Shown here piece by piece: positions 7,196 to 10,000 of a DNA stretch of 10,000 nucleotides (positions are counted from its first letter, which is position 1; each line of letters starts with the position of its first letter). The stretch is from Chromera velia. Lineage: Eukaryota > Sar > Chromeraceae. Under the pieces are notes generated by a model that was not told the DNA's origin, ran no database searches, and saw only the letters and a list, made by a program, of their open reading frames with translations. Made by a program: the position numbers and the translations under genes. The stretch lies in the NCBI GenBank assembly GCA_018398765.1, contig JAHBMJ010000690.1, forward strand, positions 1 to 10,000. The letters are read 5' to 3'.

Positions 7196-8736
7196 GTGAG
7201 TGTTTATCTTGCGAGAGCGTGTGCCCCCACGCTTAATGAGCCTTCAAGGCAATCGAGTACAGAACGAAAGTTTTGAGTACATGTCATCTCGTGATCTCCT
7301 GCCTTGTTCTTTCCCTCTCTATCTGTGCGAGCCTGCCCCTTTTTGTCTCCCGTCCTGTCTTTCTGCATCCCTCTTTCTGTGCTTGCTTCAAAATGCCCAC
7401 CTGCATGTGTGTCCTTCACTGCGACTGCCTGTGGATACAGAGACGCAGAGACACATTGGCAGACAGAACCACACCGAATTCGATGTTCCCATTTTGTGCC
7501 AGACAGATGTTCCCGTGTTTGAAGGTTTGTGTGCTGGCTGTACATTGGATTGCAGGGCTGCGGTCGAGAAGCCATTCTTCAAGGAGATGGTTGGGAGCGA
7601 ACCGATCGTCAGTGGAGTTCTTTTTCGCTCTTCACGTTTTTGTCTCCTGGTGCCCAGTTCTTGTCGATTCGCATCTTGCGCTTGCTTCCGATTGATTGCA
7701 TGAATTAATTCACTTTCACCTGCGCGTTTGCTTTGCACGGAAGGGATCTCTCTTTGGATGAAGGAGAAGTATCTCACAGCACCAAGATTACACGAATGCA
7801 GGCCCTTACTCCGGCTTAAGTTCACTGTCTCAGTGTGAAGAAGGAGAAGTTGGATAGACTGGCTGCATTCGAAGCGTTCTTATCGATTCTATCAATAAAT
7901 TGACCGTCTGCTTGCAGCAAGATTACCGAGGGACCTACCGACAGTTCCGCATCACTGCTCGTGCCAGCCTTGTGGAAAAGGGGGCGGGCAGAACTGTTCA
8001 CCTGAAGAGACCTGCTCAACTGGTCCTTGAGAATAGTCATCACGAGGGGGGCGCGCCGTCTCTAGTGCACACTATCAGTCATGACAGCTCAGCACAGAAC
8101 TTGCCGGATCTTGTCTTCAAGGCCGAAGACGAGGAAAAGGTGAAGGCCGAAAAGAGGGCGCGAGACTACGCAGACGTCTTCGAGTCAGAAACCGTCACGC
8201 ACATCGCGCAGATTATGGAGGTTGGTCAAAACACTGCATGTGTGTATGGTGTCTCTTCTTTGCGAAAAGCGCAAATCTCTTCCCTGTTGACTTTTCAACA
8301 TACCTACCTTCTTCGAGCAGGTGAGTCGGCACGATTTTCTTTCGATGTCTGCCTCTTTTCTTTTCTTCGACCCAAATGCGAACTTCATGCTAAATCGAGT
8401 GGAATGCAGTACCAAAGGGAACCGTCAAACTCATTATGAAAAACTCCCCTCCGATGCAGGACGTGCTCGCCTACCGAGCGGCCTATCGGGCGTTCCGCAT
8501 GGGTGAGGCCAAGGGAGCCCACGGAGAGCTGTCGGAGGTCGCACAGAGGATGACGAGGGAACATATCCGGGTGCTCCCCATCGCACAGGAGAAACAGGTG
8601 CAGGTCCGTCCGTGCTGTGTACCCCGCTTTCGTTGAAGAAACCTGCAGCGACTGCCAATGGAGAGAAGCCTCTGTTCCCCTTTCCAGCTCCCCTTCGTCT
8701 CTCCCATTTCTCTATGTGCCTGTGCATGCATGCATA

Positions 8737-8768
<32 letters not shown>

Positions 8769-10000
8769 CGCGCGCAGCACATGTACACCTGCATGGATGT
8801 GTGGGTGACTCCATTCGTGCAGGTCAGGCGGCAGAGCTCCTTCGTGTGGAAGGGAAGGCGTCAGGAGTTTGAGAAGAAGCAAAGACAAAGGGCCGAACAG
8901 GAACAGAAACTTGCAGAGGAACTTGCAGGTCTGTCTGGGTGTGTGTGTGTGTGAAGGGATATTCATTCGCATGTATCGGGAGGGAGGGAGGGACATGTGT
9001 TTTCGGTTTTGTTGCTCACTCACTCTTTGTTCCTTTGCTTGTCGTTTCTTCTGCGAGTGTGTGTTTACAGTTGCTCCGTGTAAGTCTTCATGCTTTCCCT
9101 CCCCCCCCGTTCCTTCTCTCTCTCCCCGTCTGTGGGTGTGAATGTAGGCGTATCTGTGCGTATGTGAATTTGTGTGTAATTCTGATCGTGTGTGTGTGTT
9201 GCAGGTTTGGATCTGGAGGGTGCCGAGGAGGACTTCACCCTGACGGGACTCGATGAGGCTGAGAAGGAGGCAGCGGGAATCCCTGTGGGGATCTCTATCA
9301 AGACAGAGGGGTGGAATCCCACAGACCTCCATGTGCACTTTGGGGCAGGGAAACTGGGCATGGGTGCGTTGCTCCTGTCTTTTCGCCTTCCTCTCTGTGT
9401 TGTCTGTTTCTGTTCTTTAGTTGCTTCATTTTTGTGTGTATTGTTCAATTAAGTGATCGACTGACTGTGAGTCTCTCTTTCTCAGTCTGGCTTGCATCTG
9501 GTCCTTCGATTTTTCCTTCTCTTGTTCTCTTTTCGCATTGAAGTGTCTCTCAAGCAAGCTCTTAATCCTTCTTTCTTGTTTGCCCGTGTCCCTGGACGTC
9601 CCTTCCCCATATGTAGAGTGTGGGGTGCCCTCTCTGCCCTGGAATTTCATTTGTCTCTCTCTGCACTTGTGCCTGCAGGTCTCCTTCTCCCCGCCCTCCA
9701 AGCTGCCCGCTCTCCCTTCTGCATCATCGAGCCGGGGTTCCCCATGTGGAACGACCTCATGGCCCCCCTGCCCGTTCAGGAGGAGGGCAGGAAGTATAGA
9801 GTGCTGACCATGGCGGTCAACGGAGAGGCCCTGTCCCGTCTCATCGTGGTGCCTCCGGGGGGAGCCGTTCCGAGCTCATTCATCGAGGCTATGTTGAAGA
9901 GAAAGCGGCCTGCGAGGAAGCTCGAGGAGGGGAGCATCGTGTACGACGGCGTCTTCATTCTCTACCCCCCGGGGGGGGAGGACGGGGAGGGGGGCACGGC
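7173..10000 (+). CDS. Gene B: Rossmann-fold NAD(P)-binding protein, mannitol-phosphate-dehydrogenase-like, 3' truncated by window
   Basis: Seven exons join with matching phases to give at least 419 residues. The start ATG at 7173 has a CACC context and begins MSHLLKYK. Residues 9-160 are unrecognised, with a Lys/Glu-rich stretch (AEDEEKVKAEKRARDY). Residues 161-224 continue (KGTVKLIMKN...) to a helical region with AYRAAYRAF. Residues 225-260 are strongly charged (RRQEFEKKQRQRAEQEQKLA) and probably form a helix or coiled coil. An acidic linker leads to LHVHFGAGKLGMG at about 301-313, then LLLPALQAARSPFCIIEPG. This is a beta strand, a glycine-rich dinucleotide loop, a helix and a second strand ending in Glu330, the position that often contacts the ribose of NAD. 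The arrangement resembles the N terminus of mannitol-1-phosphate 5-dehydrogenase (HFGAGNIGRG type), but there the motif is at the extreme N terminus; here it follows about 300 residues. The catalytic C-terminal domain would lie beyond the window. The dehydrogenase activity is therefore inferred and unproven. Confidence 0.6.
7556..7607 (+). CDS. Gene B exon 2
   Basis: The acceptor ttggattgcag precedes GGCTGCGGTC. Translation runs AAVEKPFFKEMVGSEPI and ends at a modest gtcagt donor. Its phases fit exon 1 on the left and exon 3 (phase 0) on the right. The frame is also open upstream to about 7441 after gtggatacag, so a longer form is possible. Confidence 0.45.
7918..8320 (+). CDS. Gene B exon 3
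   Basis: After gtctgcttgcag the frame is open for 134 codons (QDYRGTYRQFRITARASLVE onward) to CAG|GTGAGT at 8320, a perfect donor. An alternative donor at CAT|GTGTGT (8239) keeps the same phase and would drop the last 27 codons, which look more intron-like (TG-rich, then pyrimidine-rich). Confidence 0.65.
8410..8603 (+). CDS. Gene B exon 4
   Basis: The acceptor gtggaatgcag is entered in phase 1 (G|TA, Val). Translation is PKGTVKLIMKNSPPMQDVLA and onward to QEKQVQ. The end is CAG|gtccgt at 8603; a cut at CAG|gtgcag six bases earlier keeps the frame and removes two residues. Confidence 0.7.
8738..8775 (+). repeat. (TG)n(AG)n(CG)n compound microsatellite in intron 4
   Basis: A run of GT repeats passes directly into GA repeats and then GCGCGC, just before the next exon. 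It is alternating purine-pyrimidine DNA with potential for Z-form structure. Confidence 0.85.
8823..8928 (+). CDS. Gene B exon 5 (charged helix)
   Basis: It lies between ccattcgtgcag and GCAG|gtctgt. It is entered in phase 0 and left in phase 1. It encodes VRRQSSFVWKGRRQEFEKKQ followed by a Glu/Gln/Lys-rich helix. Confidence 0.75.
9205..9363 (+). CDS. Gene B exon 6 (contains the dinucleotide-binding loop)
   Basis: The acceptor tgtgtgtgttgcag opens an acidic segment (LDLEGAEEDFTLTGLDEAEK) and then NPTDLHVHFGAGKLGMG. It is left in phase 1 at ATGG|gtgcgt, so the intron interrupts the glycine loop. Confidence 0.8.
9679..10000 (+). CDS. Gene B exon 7 (runs off the window)
   Basis: After ttgtgcctgcag the frame continues in phase 1 with GLLLPALQAARSPFCIIEPG, completing the first beta-alpha-beta unit. 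It stays open to the right edge; the last readable part is Gly/Glu-rich (PPGGEDGEGG). No stop codon or donor is seen before 10000. Confidence 0.8.

Noticed and set aside
8712-9448. Long minus-strand open frames of 127-208 residues opposite gene B.
   Set aside because: They are His/Thr/Ser and Arg/Glu repeats made by reading (TG)n and pyrimidine introns in reverse, and they lie opposite well-supported + strand exons.

Overview
This is a eukaryotic nuclear window. It holds two intron-containing genes on the + strand, separated by about 5 kb of AT-rich, repeat-rich, largely non-coding DNA. The coding pieces end at spliceosomal junctions (gtgagt or gtgcgt donors, pyrimidine- or TG-rich tracts before cag acceptors). 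They join only when introns are removed, and the reading phases agree at every junction. GC-rich exons, introns full of (TG)n, (CT)n and poly-C, and many simple repeats would suit an alveolate alga such as a chromerid (Chromera or Vitrella). That assignment rests on style only; no marker gene is present.

Layout. 1-200: a (TTCC)n/(TTTC)n microsatellite. About 715-1842: the 3' part of gene A, a protein I do not recognise, with two well-supported last exons (906-1034 and 1333-1842), a GC-AG intron and a stop at 1840-1842. A short hairpin follows the stop. 1870-2500: spacer. 2563-4507: a 1,945-bp element with 15-bp perfect terminal inverted repeats (CAGGGTATCCAATTA) flanked by near-identical 8-bp duplications. 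This looks like a non-autonomous hAT-type transposon. It carries AACCT/TTAGG arrays inside both ends and a nested 432-bp fold-back element at 3800-4231. 4516-6650: AT-rich DNA with diverged dispersed repeats (2503, 5098, 6338). 6680-6900: a compact GC-rich patch with a tandem 22-bp repeat and a perfect 16-bp inverted repeat. 

7173 to the right edge: gene B, which runs off the window. A seven-exon model (7173-7195, 7556-7607, 7918-8320, 8410-8603, 8823-8928, 9205-9363, 9679->10000) gives at least 419 residues. The N-terminal half is unrecognised. After a charged helical segment comes a glycine-rich HFGAGKLGMG motif, typical of a Rossmann NAD(P)-binding fold and close in style to the start of mannitol-1-phosphate 5-dehydrogenases. 

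The two genes share strand but nothing in the sequence links their functions. The middle region looks like an accumulation of mobile DNA between them. No transposase, reverse transcriptase or other enzyme gene is visible there.
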